A model generated the notes under the pieces. The model was not told the DNA's origin, searched no databases, and saw nothing but the letters and a program-made list of their open reading frames with translations. From Inia geoffrensis (Eukaryota > Chordata > Mammalia > Artiodactyla > Iniidae): DNA of 64,000 nucleotides. Shown here piece after piece: positions 43,263-55,311 of this stretch; position 1 is the first letter of the stretch, and each line of letters starts with the position of its first letter. The stretch is from the NCBI GenBank assembly GCA_036417435.1, contig CM070905.1, forward strand, positions 62,637,092 through 62,701,091, written 5' to 3'. Made by a program: the position numbers and the translations under genes.

Positions 43263-43461
43263 GGGACTTCCCTGGTGGGGAAGTGGTTAAGACTCCGTGC
43301 TCCCAATGCAGGGGGCCCAGGTTCGATCCCTGCTCAGGGAACTAGAGCCCACATGCATGCCACAACTAAGAGTTTGCATGCCACAACTAAGGAGCCCATG
43401 TGCTACCCACCTGCTGCAAGTAAAGACCCAGAGCAACCAAATAAATAAAATAAATTTTAAA
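43263..43461 (+). mobile_element. tRNA-derived SINE (Bov-tA/CHR-like)
   Basis: Head GGGACTTCCCTGGTGGGGAAG, B box GGTTCGATCCC, body ending with AAATAAATAAAATAAA tail. TSD AGATGATATGTT (43251-43262) and AGATGGTATGTT (43462-43473), one mismatch. Contains an internal duplication of 'catgccacaactaag'. Confidence 0.94.
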
Positions 43462-43753
43462 AGATGGTATGTTAACTAGCTTGACTGTAGTAATCACTTC
43501 ACTATGCATATCAAAGTATATTGCACACCTTAAATATATATAATTTTTATTTAAAACATATAAATAAAAACCATTTTATTATGAGCTTAAATCAGAGAAA
43601 ATAAGATGAAAATATGTATAACTTTTATGTAAAAGATAATCCCTCTACATAGTATGTGCATTAAAAGATGGTAAGAATATACTCCCCCAAATTGGTTATT
43701 TCAGGGGAAAGGAATTTTAAGAGTGGGGACTAGGATGGACTTCTTTCTATTGT

Positions 43754-43970
43754 GGTTTTTGTTTTTGTTTTTGTTTTTGCGGTACACGGGCCTCTCACTA
43801 CCGTGGCCTCTCCCGTTGCGGAGCACAGGCTTCGGACGCGCGGGCTCAGAGGCCATGGCTGACGGGCCCAGCCACTCCGCGGCATGTGGGATCTTCCCGG
43901 ACCGGGGCACGAACCCGTGTCCCCTGCATCGGCAGGCGGACTCTCAACCACTGCGCCACCAGGGAAGCCC
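43754..43970 (-). mobile_element. CHR-2-type cetacean SINE, minus strand
   Basis: Reverse complement runs from GGGCTTCCCTGGTGGCGCAG to a tail that is a (AAAAAC)n repeat (GTTTTT on plus, 43754-43779). Overlapping open frames on both strands here are SINE-encoded noise. Confidence 0.96.
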
Positions 43971-44040
43971 AGTTTTTTTGTTTTTTTGGTCAAAGGTCAT
44001 GGATTAACAACAAAAAAATTCTATTTCGAGGGGGGAAAAA

Positions 44041-44215
44041 AGGACTTTAGAGGTCATTTAGTGAACATGCCTCACCCGTTATTTAACAAATGAGGAATCT
44101 TAGGTTTCAAAACGTTAAGAATCTTGCCCAAAATCACAAAGGATTAAAATCCAAGGCTCTAAATCCCAGCATAGTGCGCATTTCAATGTTCTCTGTAGCC
44201 CCTGTATTTCAACAG
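44041..44215 (-). mobile_element. MIR SINE, minus orientation
   Basis: 'aacaaatgaggaatcttaggtttcaaaacgttaagaatcttgcccaaaatcacaaa' is the antisense MIR core. Confidence 0.85.
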
Positions 44216-44613
44216 CAAGCAATGAAGTGGCACAGTAATGGGAGAAGGACTACGGGGAAGGGCTCATCTCCTGGGACTCTCCAATCTCTCCTAGGTGGAT
44301 GACAACTACCTACTTCCCTGAGCCTGCTGCCAGTATATGACAGCCATTATGAGGGTCACAGGATGAAGCCATCCTTTTGTCTTAATGAGGCAAGCTGGAA
44401 CAATTAAAAAAATATTCTGACAACTCTTACAGAGCTGTCAAATGGGGATACTCAGGGAAACTAAATCCCTTAGCTATTTATTAAATACCTTTTAAAACTC
44501 ATTACATTTTAAGACATGCGAAATACTTTTAAAGTTTGACATTTGATATTACAGAGGACTTGGACCTGATTGTTTCTCTACTGAGAGAGCAGGGATTAAG
44601 AAGTATATTCCTT

Positions 44614-44940
44614 GGGGCTTCCCTGGTAGCGCAGTGGTTAAGAATCCGCCTGCCAATGCAGGGGACACGGGTTCGAGCCCTGGTCCAGGAAGATCCCACA
44701 CGTCGCGGAGCAACCAAGCCCGTGCACCACAACTACTGAGCCTGCGCTCTAGAGCCCATCAGCCACAACTACTGAAGCCCACGCGCCTAGAGTCCATGCT
44801 CTGCAACAAGAGAAGCCACCGCAATGAGAAGCCCACGCGCCGCAACGAAGAGTAGTCCCCGCTCGCCACAACTAGAGAAAGCCTGTGCGCAGCAACAAAG
44901 ACTCAACTCAGCCAAAAATAAATAATAAATTTATTTTAAA
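44614..44940 (+). mobile_element. Long CHR-type SINE
   Basis: Head GGGGCTTCCCTGGTAGCGCAG, B box GGTTCGAGCCC, long body to CAGCCAAAAATAAATAATAAA. TSD AAGTATATTCCTT (44601-44613) and AAGTATATTTCTT (44941-44953), one mismatch. Confidence 0.96.
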
Positions 44941-45683
44941 AAGTATATTTCTTATTATAATCAACTGTACCTTTGAAAAATGAAAATATGCACTGCACTT
45001 TTTCATGATACAAATTAAAGGAGGTAAAAAAACGACAAAGATCTGCTTGCCCAGTGGATCAAGGTTTCAGAAGGGTTCAGAAACACTGCTTGTAACAGAA
45101 CTGGAAGTTATAAGTGGTTTAACATGCTGTTAGATGCTTTATAGGCACATAAAAGGCAGTGATAACATTGTCATGTAATTACCACATGTATTTTATTCAG
45201 CATCATCTACTTCCAACCATGACTGGCTCCTGAATGTTCATGAAGGTTGAAGTCATGACTATATATTAATGAGTCTGAGTTACTTTTATTGTTATTAGTT
45301 ATATTGTTATTTTATAGCTACCCTATATAAAATTCCCTTATAACCCTAATATTAGAAGTTGTAAATACGACAGATTAAAAAAATGTATCAACTCATTACA
45401 CTGAAAAAAATGGTGGTAAGAAAAGCCATTGTTAGATTCCCAGGAGAAAGTTACACATAAATGAATTTCTTAGAGAATATTTTTGGTTATTGGTTTTCAT
45501 ATTAACATTTAGTAGGGATACTGAAAACTTGACTATCCTCAACATTGGGTGTAGGCTAACAGGTTATTTACTGCTATTGTGACTCTTGATTTTTCCATTC
45601 AGTAGACATTTATTGAGCATATACTACATGCTCTCCTCTTTCATTAGCCTCTCCCAGTTCAGAAGAGACAACAAATTACTTAC

Positions 45684-45723
45684 CATTTGTGTCCTGACAT
45701 GTTTCCTTCTTCTTCTTTTTCTA
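45684..45723 (-). CDS. ICA1: ICA1 start-codon exon (5'UTR tail plus codons 1-5 and part of 6)
   Basis: This exon holds the start of ICA69, a cytosolic AH/BAR-domain protein of Golgi-derived and secretory-granule membranes that pairs with PICK1 (family knowledge). Read on the minus strand, the ATG is at 45700-45698 and encodes MSGHK plus two bases of Cys6, so 17 nt are coding (45684-45700). The donor that follows is TG|GTAAGTAA, a strong consensus. The ATG has A at -3. The acceptor AG is at 45725-45724, after a C/T-rich tract, leaving about 23 nt of 5'UTR. A second AG directly after it (CAGTAG) would shorten the UTR by 3 nt. There is no in-frame stop between the acceptor and the ATG, so the start is chosen because MSGHKC matches the known ICA1 N-terminus and splices in phase to the next exon. 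Confidence 0.95.
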
Positions 45724-46754
45724 CTGTTGATGATTTGGGGAGAAGGGGCAGGGAAAAAGCATGAGAGGATAAGTTATATTATAACCTGAAATAAAACAAA
45801 TATGTTTAACAGTTACACACTATATAATAATTATACATTAATTTGACACATATAAAGTTTTTCAGTCTAAGCCATTTCTAGTTGTATCTTGGGGGCCAAA
45901 CATTATTACACAGTATCACTGTACCCCAATGTCTAGAGTAGTTTAGTTAAGTAACACTGGAAGAAACATCCTCAATGAAGTTTAAGAAGTGAACAGGCAA
46001 GTTGAATGAAAAAAGCAGGCTGCAAAAGACTACATAAAATATGAGACCGTAACATTCCAAACAATACTCTATATTGTTGAAATATACAAACATTATATAG
46101 TGAAGGTATAAAGAATTGCATGTGAATGACGAACACTAAATTCCAAACAGCAGTTACCACTGCAGTGGGGATGGGGAATATTATTTGAGAGGAGTATACA
46201 GGGACTTTGTACCCATAATATTTTCTTTGATAAGCTAGGTGATGAGTATACTGCATCTGTCTGTCTCTTTACAGATTTTGTATCTTTCATAATTAGTATT
46301 TCTAGACGGTAAACCAACATATTGCAAAAACAAAAACAAACAAAAAGAATTGATAACCCAGAACAAGATACCAAGAAGGGTACAAAGGAGGAAAATGAGA
46401 TTATTTCAGTCTTGACCAACCAAGTACTGTATTTTCATCTCAGTAAATATGGGAGTCACTTGATGCCTTTGCCCCTCACTCCATTTGCCCCCGTGGTGGG
46501 AGCTAGCCAACCCCAGGGAGGGGCAGAGCCAGCCAACCCAGCCACACTTGCCTACCAGTTACTGGAAAGAACGGAGAGCTCGCTACCTAAACGAATGGCC
46601 ACTGACCAGACACAGACTGCTGGCCACTGGAGTGAATGCTCAGAGTGTGAATGCTCTGGCTACTTCAACAACATAAACCCGATCGTTCTCCCTCTGCCTC
46701 AGAAAGGGTCCTAACAACCAGGACCCCTAAAATGGTCAGAGTTTCCAAGGCTTT

Positions 46755-46964
46755 TTTTTTTTTTTAATTTATTTATTTTGATGCACCGGGTCTTAGTTGC
46801 AGCACATGGGATCTTCGCTGCCGCATGCAGGATCTTCATTGGCGTCATGCAGGTTCTTTAGTTGCAGCATGTGGGATCTAGATCGTTCCCTGATCACGGA
46901 TTGAACCCGGGCCCCCTGCATTGGGAGCGTGCAGTCTTAGCCACTGGACCACCAGGGAGGTCTC
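46755..46964 (-). mobile_element. tRNA-derived SINE (Bov-tA/CHR-like), minus strand
   Basis: Antisense body with B box region 'gattgaacccgggcc' and head 'ccactggaccaccagggagg'. TSD TCCAAGGCTTTT at 46743-46754 and 46965-46976, perfect 12 bp. Confidence 0.94.
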
Positions 46965-47130
46965 TCCAAGGCTTTTAAAAAATGTTTTGAGGGAACGCAA
47001 TTGAGGTGTTGATATTCCAGGCTTCAGGTATGGGGACAGGAAAGAGGAAGGACATTTTCTTAGAGTGTCCGGATGCCTCTGAAATGACAGCATCCCGTAA
47101 CCAGCAACTCTCTTCTTCCTGGAGAGCATC

Positions 47131-47350
47131 CATATGGTTTTTGGCCATTTGCATATCTTCTTTGGAGAAATGTCTATTCAAGTCCTTTGCCTATTTTTTT
47201 AATTGGGTAATTTTTTTGTTATTGCATTATAGGAGTTCTTTATATATTCTGGATATTAACCGCTTCTTTGATATATGGTTTGCAAATATTTTCTCCCATT
47301 TGGTAGGTTGCCTTTTCACTGTTGATTGTTCTATTTGCTGCAATTTTTTT
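47131..47350 (-). mobile_element. L1 ORF2 fragment, minus orientation
   Basis: 'tatggtttttggccatttgcatatcttctttggagaaatgtctattcaagtcctttgcc' through 'tttctcccatttggtaggttgcc' is the well-known antisense L1 ORF2 stretch. Confidence 0.93.
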
Positions 47351-47479
47351 GATTAATTTTTGATTATTAACATATTTAACAATGAGTTCTTTATAGTATA
47401 ATAGGTAATAAAAATCACTGAACAAACTGCCCTTTTCCTGAAGTTTCAGGCTATCCCCAGATTATGATGCCATACAGCA

Positions 47480-47668
47480 ATGCTCCTCACGGTATTGCTT
47501 ACAAGTCAATTATGCAGGAATCTTCTGGGGTGCTAACATACAGATTCCTGGGTCCCATCCCTTACCTACTGAACTAGAATTTCTGGAAATGGGTTTGGGA
47601 ATCTGCATTTGTAACAGGTTTTACAAGTGATTCTTAAGCACATTAAAGTCTGAGAACCACAGCTAAAT
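47480..47668 (-). mobile_element. MER5-like DNA transposon
   Basis: 'ggggtgctaacatacagattcctgggtcccatcc', 'aactagaatttctggaaatgggtttgggaatctgcatttgtaaca' and 'cattaaagtctgagaaccac' are MER5-family motifs. Confidence 0.8.
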
Positions 47669-47979
47669 GGCACAAAGGAAAAATCGTCTCTAGGAATAGA
47701 TCATTCTTGAACAAACTTCTGGATTATATATGGCACTTGAACAAAGGAATCATGGGTGGCAAAATCAGGTCAGCCTACAGGGGATATATGAATGTCTTAT
47801 GAGATGGCAGTTACAGCCAGCACTTGCATCTCTTTTAATGTATGTTTCAGTCCCATACACCGGGGACAATTAATAAACATTTTAAGATTTACTGACAAAA
47901 TCCATCTCATCTGGCCTATCACCTTATAAATCCACAGTGTCAAAAGAACCACTTAAAAAAATTGTTATAATTCTCATCT

Positions 47980-48087
47980 GTTCATTCATTTCATTTCAAC
48001 AGTTTGATTTATCAAACATGCATCGAGCATTTAATTAACATGTGGCAGGCACTGTCCCTGGCCTCAAGGAACGTATAGTCTAGACTA
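47980..48087 (-). mobile_element. L2 3' fragment, minus orientation
   Basis: 'gcatcgagcatttaattaacatgtggcaggcactgtccctggcctcaaggaac' matches the antisense L2 3' end. Confidence 0.75.
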
Positions 48088-48088
48088 G

Positions 48089-48152
48089 CTCTGTCCAATA
48101 GAAATATATTATGAGCTACATAAGTAATTTTAAATGATCTAATAACCATATT
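48089..48152 (+). mobile_element. DNA-transposon-like MER element, left end (split)
   Basis: Starts CTCTGTCCAATAGAAATATA. Its partner end at 50053-50068 reads TATTGGACAGTG, the inverted complement of CTGTCCAATA. The interior is interrupted by a CHR-2 SINE and L1 sequence. Confidence 0.8.
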
Positions 48153-48170
48153 AAAAAAGTAAAAAAAAAT

Positions 48171-48380
48171 AGGCTTCCCTGGTGGCGCAGTGGTTGAGAG
48201 TCCGCCTGCCGATGCAGGGGACACGGGTTCGTGCCCCAGTCCGGGAGGATCCCACGTGCCGCAGAGCGGCTGTGCCCGTGGGCCATGGCCGCTAAGCCTG
48301 CGCGTCCGGAGCCTGTTGCTCCGCAAGGGGAGAGGCCGCAACAGTGAGAGGCCCGCGTACCGCAAAAAAAAAAAAAAAAA
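48171..48380 (+). mobile_element. CHR-2-type cetacean SINE
   Basis: AGGCTTCCCTGGTGGCGCAG to GCGTACCGC plus a long A-run. Flanked by the A-rich TSD AAAAAAGTAAAAAA (48153-48166 and about 48381-48394). Inserted in the interior of a DNA transposon, beside the L1 that follows. Confidence 0.95.
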
Positions 48381-48395
48381 AAAAAAGTAAAAAAG

Positions 48396-49620
48396 AATAA
48401 ACCCACACATATATGGTCAATTAACTCATGACAAAGGAGCCAGGAATATACAATGGGGAAAGGACAGTCTCTTCAATAAACAGCGTTGGAAAAACTGGAC
48501 AGCTACATGTAAAAGAACAAAACTAGACTAGCGTCTCACACCATGCACAAAAATAAATTCAAGATGGATTAAAGAATTAAATGTAAGACCTGAAACCATA
48601 AAACTCCTAGAAGAAAACATAGCCAGTAATCTCCTTGACACAGGTCTTGGCAATAACTTTTTGAATCTGACAACAAAAGCAAAAATAAATAAGTGGGACA
48701 TCATACTAAAAGGCTCCTACTTTCTGCCTAGCAAAGGAAACCATCAACAAAATGTAAGGCAACCTACTGAATGGGAGAAAATATTTGCAAATCATATATC
48801 TGATATGGGGTTAATATCCAAAATATATAAAGAACTCATACAACTCAATTAGCAAAAGCAATCTGATTAAAAGATGGGCAGAAGATCTGAATAGACATTC
48901 TTCCCAAGAAGACATACAGATGGACAACAGGTACATGAAAATATGCTTAACATTACTAATCATCAGGGAAATGCAAATCAAAACCACAATGAGGTATCAC
49001 CTCAAACCTTTTAGAATGGCTATTATCAAAGACAAGAAATAACAAGCATTGGCGAGGATGTGGAGAAAAGAGAACACTTGTGCATTGTTGGTGGGAATGT
49101 AAATTGGCATAGCAACTATGGAAAGCAGTATGGAGGTTCCTCAAAAAATTAAAAATAGAACTACCATGTGATCTAGCAGTTCTACTTCTGGTTATTTACC
49201 TAAAGAAAATGAAAGCACTAACTCAAAAAGATATTCACAATCCCATGTTCACTGAAGTCTTATTTACAATAGCTAACACATGGAAACAACTGAAGTGTCC
49301 ACTGATGGATGAATAGATAAAGAAATTGTTGCCTTATACATACTTATAATGGAATATTATTCAGCCATAAAAAAGAAGGAAACCTTGCCATTTGCAACAA
49401 CATAAATGTACTTTGAGGGCATTATGCTAAGTGAAATAAGTCAGGTAGAGAAAGACAAATACCTTCTGATCCCTCTTATATGTGGAATCAAAAACAAAGA
49501 AACAAAACAAAAAAACAAGCTCATAGATACAGAGAACATATTGGTGGTCACCAGAGGTGGGTGGTGAGTGGCTGGAGAAATGGGTGAAAGGAGTCAAAAG
49601 GCTAAAAAAACATGGGCAAG
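48396..49620 (+). mobile_element. 5'-truncated L1 (ORF2 C-terminal part and 3'UTR start)
   Basis: Continuous ORF2 sense sequence: 'caatggggaaaggacagtctcttcaataaa', 'agaattaaatgtaagacctgaaaccataaaactcctagaagaaaacat', 'gcacttgttggtgggaatgtaaattgg'-type blocks and 'cattatgctaagtgaaataagtcag'. Several stops break the frame (for example after 'caactcaattag' at 48851), so it is inactive. Confidence 0.93.
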
Positions 49621-49624
49621 TATA

Positions 49625-49834
49625 CAAATAGACACCTTACCATACAAGATATACAAATGGGAAAAAAATCATATACAAAGACCCTGATAATAAGGGGATT
49701 ATAAGGAAATAACAGATATGAGATATCCTACACATTGATTAGAATGGTTACATTCCAAACAAACAAACAACAAAGCTGAAAATACCAGTCCAAGCAGGAA
49801 TGCAGAATAACAGGAAAACTCATTCATTTAAAAA
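49625..49834 (+). mobile_element. Second L1 ORF2 fragment, plus orientation
   Basis: 'gatatacaaatgggaaa' and 'attagaatggttacattcc...gctgaaaataccagtccaagcaggaatgcagaataacagg' repeat, in diverged form, an ORF2 segment already present at about 48920-49080 of the neighbouring L1, so this is a separate, older copy. Confidence 0.7.
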
Positions 49835-50068
49835 AAAAAGTAAAAAGTTAAAAAATTTAAATAATATATTTTATTTAACCCAATATATCTGAAATATTAT
49901 TTCAACAGGCAATCAATTAAAAAATTACTAACTATACTTTGCATTCATGATTTTGTATCAAGTCTGAAAACTGGTATGTATTTTACACTTATAGTACATC
50001 TCAAGACCAGCCACATTAAATGCTCAAAGGCTAGATGTGGTTATTGGCTATAATATTGGACAGTGTAG
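49835..50068 (+). mobile_element. DNA-transposon-like MER element, right part (split)
   Basis: 'aaataatatattttatttaacccaatatatctgaaatattatttcaaca' through TATTGGACAGTG completes the element that begins at 48089. The same family recurs at 55312-55812. Confidence 0.8.
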
Positions 50069-50587
50069 GCTGAGCAGGAAAGACAGACGTATATAAACAT
50101 AATTTCTAGATCCAAGAGACTCTTGACATTTGCAAGAGACATATAAAAAGATCTTCATGTATCTCCAAATTTGTAAATTCTGCTGTAAAAATATCATTTT
50201 CCCTTTAAAATACAATAAAGTCTATGTTTAGCTAATACTTCAATTCACGATTCTGCAGAGGAAGCTATTTCTCCACTTCTGCCACAAAGCACTTATGAAA
50301 GAAGCCCAAAATGAATGGTCTCAGGTCTCAAGGTTGTTAATAATAGCACAGAGAAGACTTCCTAAAGTTCTACTTGTGGTCACCTTACCTTAGGAGACAG
50401 GCAAGGAAGAGCAAGTATCAAGTTGCTCACGGACTGTGAGTCCCATGATAAGAAAAAGAAAAGCACCAATATTGTTAAATTCAGCGTGACTTGACCACAT
50501 GAATGTTTGTGTTTCACTAAATTCTGTCTCCCCGGGGACAAAGCAGATGAGCCAATAATATTTAAGACCTACTCAAAGAAGTACGGG

Positions 50588-50796
50588 GGCTTCCCTGGTG
50601 GCGCAGTGGTTGACAGTCCGCCTGCCGATGCGGGGGACACGGGTTCGTGACCCGGTCCGGGAAGATCCCACATGCCGCGGAGCGGCTGGGCCCGTGAGCC
50701 ATGGCCGCTGAGCCTGCGCATCTGGAGCCTGTGCTCCGCAACGGGAGAGGCCACAACAGTGAGAGGCCTGCGTACCGCAACAACAACAACAACAAA
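50588..50796 (+). mobile_element. CHR-2-type cetacean SINE with a (CAA)n tail
   Basis: Full-length body; the 3' tail after GCGTACCG is CAACAACAACAACAAC rather than poly(A). TSD AAGTACGGG at 50579-50587 and 50797-50805, perfect 9 bp. Confidence 0.96.
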
Positions 50797-53159
50797 AAGT
50801 ACGGGCCCAAGAGTTAATAGATCAATGAAAAGTTAGTTCCTAATTTTGATGTAGCAACCCTGAGGGTGGGAGGATGAGTAAGTGAGGAAAAGGTTCTGTG
50901 TCTAAGACAAGTAATAAAGGGGAAAGATGTCTCCCTACTCAGAGGTGGGACTGCTGCTGAGGCCAGCACCATCTTCTTGGGTGACACTAAGACAACCGAC
51001 CTAATCCTCTTAGACTTTCCCAGGCTGCACCATGATGGGATTATAATACTTCCACCTCAGGATCTGAGGCCAGGCATTAAAACCAGGAGCTGTTCTCTGA
51101 CACACACATGTGGCTGCAAGACCATCTCGCCATGTGGGGAAATCTGGGAGAAGTGGGGGGAGGGATACTTTGTTCAGATTTTTGCACTGTTCTGTGCAGT
51201 AATTATGTTCATTCTCCTCTATGCTTTTCTTCATGCTTGGTATGTTGAGTCTTCAATTTTATCCACCCATGTGGACAGACCACAACTGTCCCACTTGTTT
51301 TTATTTCCAATAGCCATTGAAAAGCCATTTTGAACACACTGGTTGGCCAATACCTAAGCAAAAGTTTTTTCCAAATACCCCAAGGTTCATAGAACACTAA
51401 AGCAAGCCTGGTTTAAACAAAGTTTGATGCATTGCTATAAAGAGGAGTCGGTCTGTCCGTGGCTGCCTCCAACGCTGATACTGGATTTTCCTCCTTGGAA
51501 ATGTAACATGGCAAAGTATTTTCATTCCATACAGGCTGCCTTCAGCTGCAATGAACATTTATTGCGGCCCAGAACACTTCTTTATGAGATTATGGAGTTA
51601 GATGATAGCACCTCTGATTACATTTGAATTATGCAAAGGGTCTAAAATTCTTGAGCCAACACTCACTCAGAGTAAAGGTAAGATGAGTAGTTATATTTCA
51701 CCATATCAATATTCTCAACCCACAAAAATATTTCAATAAGCTTCCTCTTGACTCACATTTCCTAAGTGTGTCTTGTTTCTTATGCAGTTTCATGCCTCAA
51801 ATTAATTATCTTTCCAACTTTAGCAGTAGGTTTTTCTCTTCCCTCAGCGAGCAGGTTTTCTATTAGTGGAGTACTAGCTGAAACTGAGTCCAGAATCCCT
51901 TTTTCCTATATCTGTACTGAGCATATGGTGGATTCTCTTGAATTGCAGATCGGAGCCACAGCCAAATTTGTCATTTGTCTAATTTATTCAAAATCTCTAT
52001 TTTCTAACTAAAAATTGTCACCATCTTAGAGCACTTCAGTTCTGTTGTGCACACCAGCATTTAGCTTTCTTTGGGAAGTGGGCCATTTTTCCCCCCAAAA
52101 GAAACACACTTTTCAAGAGAACAGAACAGAGTCTTACAGTGATGTGGGTGCATGGGGGTATGTTTGAATCATCCCATAGTAAAATCACTCATTCCCAAAC
52201 ACCAGCTTCATGGCACCACATGTCAGTGAATCCAAGGTGCAAATCTGTTCACATTCCAACCTTCCTGAACCCAGGATGTGTCATATAATTGATACCTTGT
52301 CAACTGTTTGGCAGTCATTTTTCTTTCTTCATGGAACATAAAATGGTAAAAGAGCTTATAAGCAATGGTTTCTTATATTTGATCAAATACAGAATAATTC
52401 TTTAAAACTAAACCTCTATAAAGTTACACATCACTATTTGCCATAGACTTTTGGGGCTATTTGTATATAAATGAACAGGAGAATATGAAGTCAGGGGACG
52501 CCAAGCGCTGCCTGTGATGGGGAAGAAGTGCCATGGATGAGGAAGGTGCCCAGGGTTAGACGAACAAAGAAGTCAGGGCACTGAGCTGGCTTCCTACATA
52601 GCCTCTGGGCTGGGATTCTAAGAATCAGTAGTTGCTGGTCAGGGGAAGGACAGGAGTGTGTGTGGATACGTGGGGAGGGTATTATACCAGGCAGAGGGAA
52701 AGCAATGAACAAATTGCTTCCACAGTAGAACTGCATGGTGTGTCTGTGCAACCAACTGTAAGCAGTTATGCATTCCTAGAACTTGAAGAACAGGAGCTGT
52801 GACCGGGGACACATGGGGACCAGTCTCTCCTGAAGGGTAGACATTTGATGCTGTCAATTTCAAATGCAGTGGTCACTTTCTATGTCCTGTCTTTGCCACA
52901 GTTCCTAATTGACTTTCCGTAACAAATGTTGGATGCCTTTGGCAGGTCTCTTGGGTTTAGCTTCCAATTGCAGGATACTAATTTATATAATTTTCTCCTC
53001 ATTCCATCTTTCCGTTTTCTCAGAGATCAACTTCATCTAGAAATATTACCAGTTTTCAATAGTTGGTTTTGTTTCTCTGATGCATAACCTCAGAACTAAT
53101 ACAAGCTGTATAATTTAAGAGCCTAGAGGGAGTTGAGAAAACAATGGAATGAAGCCCCT

Positions 53160-53265
53160 TCCTTTTAAATTGGGGAACCTGTGATCCAGAGAGAGCAAAG
53201 CAAATCAGCTTCAGAGCCAGGGCTCAGATACAGGCTCCTGATGACTTGCCTAATGAAGAAACACA
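53160..53265 (-). mobile_element. MIR SINE, minus orientation (weak)
   Basis: 'ggggaacctgtgatccagagagagcaaagcaaatcagc' and 'cagagccagggctcagatacaggctcctga' resemble the antisense MIR core and end. Confidence 0.55.
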
Positions 53266-53840
53266 CATTTGTCAGAGGTTCTAGGTGCCACATTAAAAAA
53301 TAATTTATGTTTGTACTTTTTATTTTGTTCAATGTATTTTTCATCTTTTTTTCCCCAGAATTTTACCTCTAGTCACTTTCTCTTATGTCTACAATGATTT
53401 TTATAATTTCCCATGTAGAGAAGGAAAAGCGTTTTAAATATAAATATTGAAATGGTTTCAGTAGAAATGGGGAGGAAAAACTAAAACAATTCCTCCAGGC
53501 ATAATTAACTATATTTATTATTATTTCAATCTTGATTCATCAAACTGTGTTCACACATAGTTGATAAAGAGAGATCCCAGTGGAAGGTGGGAAGTTGAAT
53601 TATCTTCTATCCTTTCAAAAGCTAAACATTAATTAACGTAATGTGATTTTGACTAGCTTTTATGGGTGTTTTTCTATGTCTCAGATATCACACAGCCTTC
53701 CTTTTCAGATTTTGATAGGGTTATGACTACTTGAGCATTCCATATAACTTTAAATGGATTCTGTTTCTAGCTGAGTTTGGGTCTCCTGCAAATGATTTTT
53801 GACATTTCATAAATTCACAAGCAAATGTGAAACGCCATCA

Positions 53841-53880
53841 TGATTTAATTTTATGAGTCATGCTTTAATTTTGTGAGTCA
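53841..53880. repeat. 20-bp tandem duplication
   Basis: Two copies of TGATTTAATTTTATGAGTCA-type unit (53841-53860, 53861-53880) with two differences. Confidence 0.9.
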
Positions 53881-54204
53881 GCAAATCCTACAGGAGGAAA
53901 GCAGAATTCTAACCTTATTCAAGGCAGCTAAAAGATAGATGAGTTTTTATTTAAACCCTACACATGCAAGTCACTATTAAAATTTGCATTTTCTGTTAAT
54001 GAACTGGGGCTTATGATATTTTTAAATGATCGCTCACATTTCAAAACAACTCAAGTATTATATACAGGCATTAATTAAGCTTAATAACTCCCTAACTCTA
54101 TTAAAATCACCTCCTGAAGTAAATATTTTTAATGCCAGTATAACTTATCTCCCAATATGCTGCTCAATATAAAATCCGGTAAACCCACGACCATGCCACA
54201 AATC

Positions 54205-54300
54205 TGTCCCTCTTCCAAGTCACTTCACTATCTGGCCTCACTTGGCTCATCTGTAAAATAGAAGACTAGGCTAGCTGACATCTAGGATGCCCTCAGTCAC
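54205..54300 (+). mobile_element. MIR SINE, plus orientation
   Basis: 'ccaagtcacttcactatctggcctcacttggctcatctgtaaaataga' is the MIR core. Confidence 0.75.
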
Positions 54301-54384
54301 AAAACCATAAAGCTAATTTTAATTATTTTCAGAGACATTTATATCTAAGAGAAAGCTCAGAGATAATGAACACAACATCTTCCT

Positions 54385-54450
54385 TTTTAAAGATAAGGAA
54401 ATTGGGTTTCTAGAAAGAGAGACTTTTCCAAGATCAGCTTAAAGATCAAG
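54385..54450 (-). mobile_element. MIR SINE fragment, minus orientation
   Basis: 'aaagataaggaaattgggtttctagaaagagagacttttccaagatca' is antisense MIR core. Confidence 0.6.
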
Positions 54451-55311
54451 TTTATGAGGAGGAATTCTTGGACTGAAACACTCATCAGCTGATTAGCAAC
54501 CTGGTGCTTTCCTGAGTCTCTTCCTCTCTTCCAAGAGATGTCTCTCAAAGGAAAATATCAAATATAGTATCCCATATTTGAAGAAACTTTAAAAAAAAGC
54601 CAATGTATTCTCTAAAAGGCTTTCATCCTTAACAATGATATTAGTTAAAAATATTATGTCCCCATGAAACAAACTAAAATCAAAATAAACCGCAAACTCA
54701 AATTGCTCACAAGGGGCACAATCTAGGTCTTGCTCTTCTTTCTCTTGCTTACAGCACTGCTTGCAAAGGAGGAGTGAGGGTGAATTTTGTGCTACAACAA
54801 AACTCATGATGGTAGTAATGACGAGGCTGGCACTGAACACAACAAACCTCAAGGAAATCTAAAAGAGCAAATAATACGAAATGCATTAGAAGACTGGAAA
54901 CAGAAAAAGAACAAATAGGGTATCTTTGCTAAAGAAAGGATTTTTAAAAACACTTGCTGTATAAATTATATTCACCTTTGATTTTATTTAGGTTGTTTTA
55001 TGTAACTTTCAAATGTCAATTCAAATTTAGCATACATATGGATTTTAATCTCTGGTACTTACAGTGGCTTTTTCTCTAAAAGCTTAATGTCACAAGGTGA
55101 AGAATGAAGGAAAACCCTAGTCAGACAAAGGTCTCAATCAACTTCTGTCAAGAAATACTAGAGCCTTCAACTGCCAGCATAGAACATTATTAAATGATGG
55201 GAATACATGTTTTCCTTAAATTAAATTGTAAAACTGCATTTTATAATTGGGATAAAATTTTTTTATGAAAGATTAACCTGAGATAAACTAACTTTCTCAC
55301 CCAAGACTGTG

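Noticed and set aside
48396..49620. L1 as a possibly active element
   Set aside because: 5'-truncated, no ORF1, ORF2 C-terminal region with stops.
54589..54852. Cys-containing minus-strand frame (CKQCC ... CAPC) after a plausible acceptor
   Set aside because: The frame opens without an ATG at its start (first ATG is internal), a good donor in the right place is lacking, and ICA1 has no such segment.
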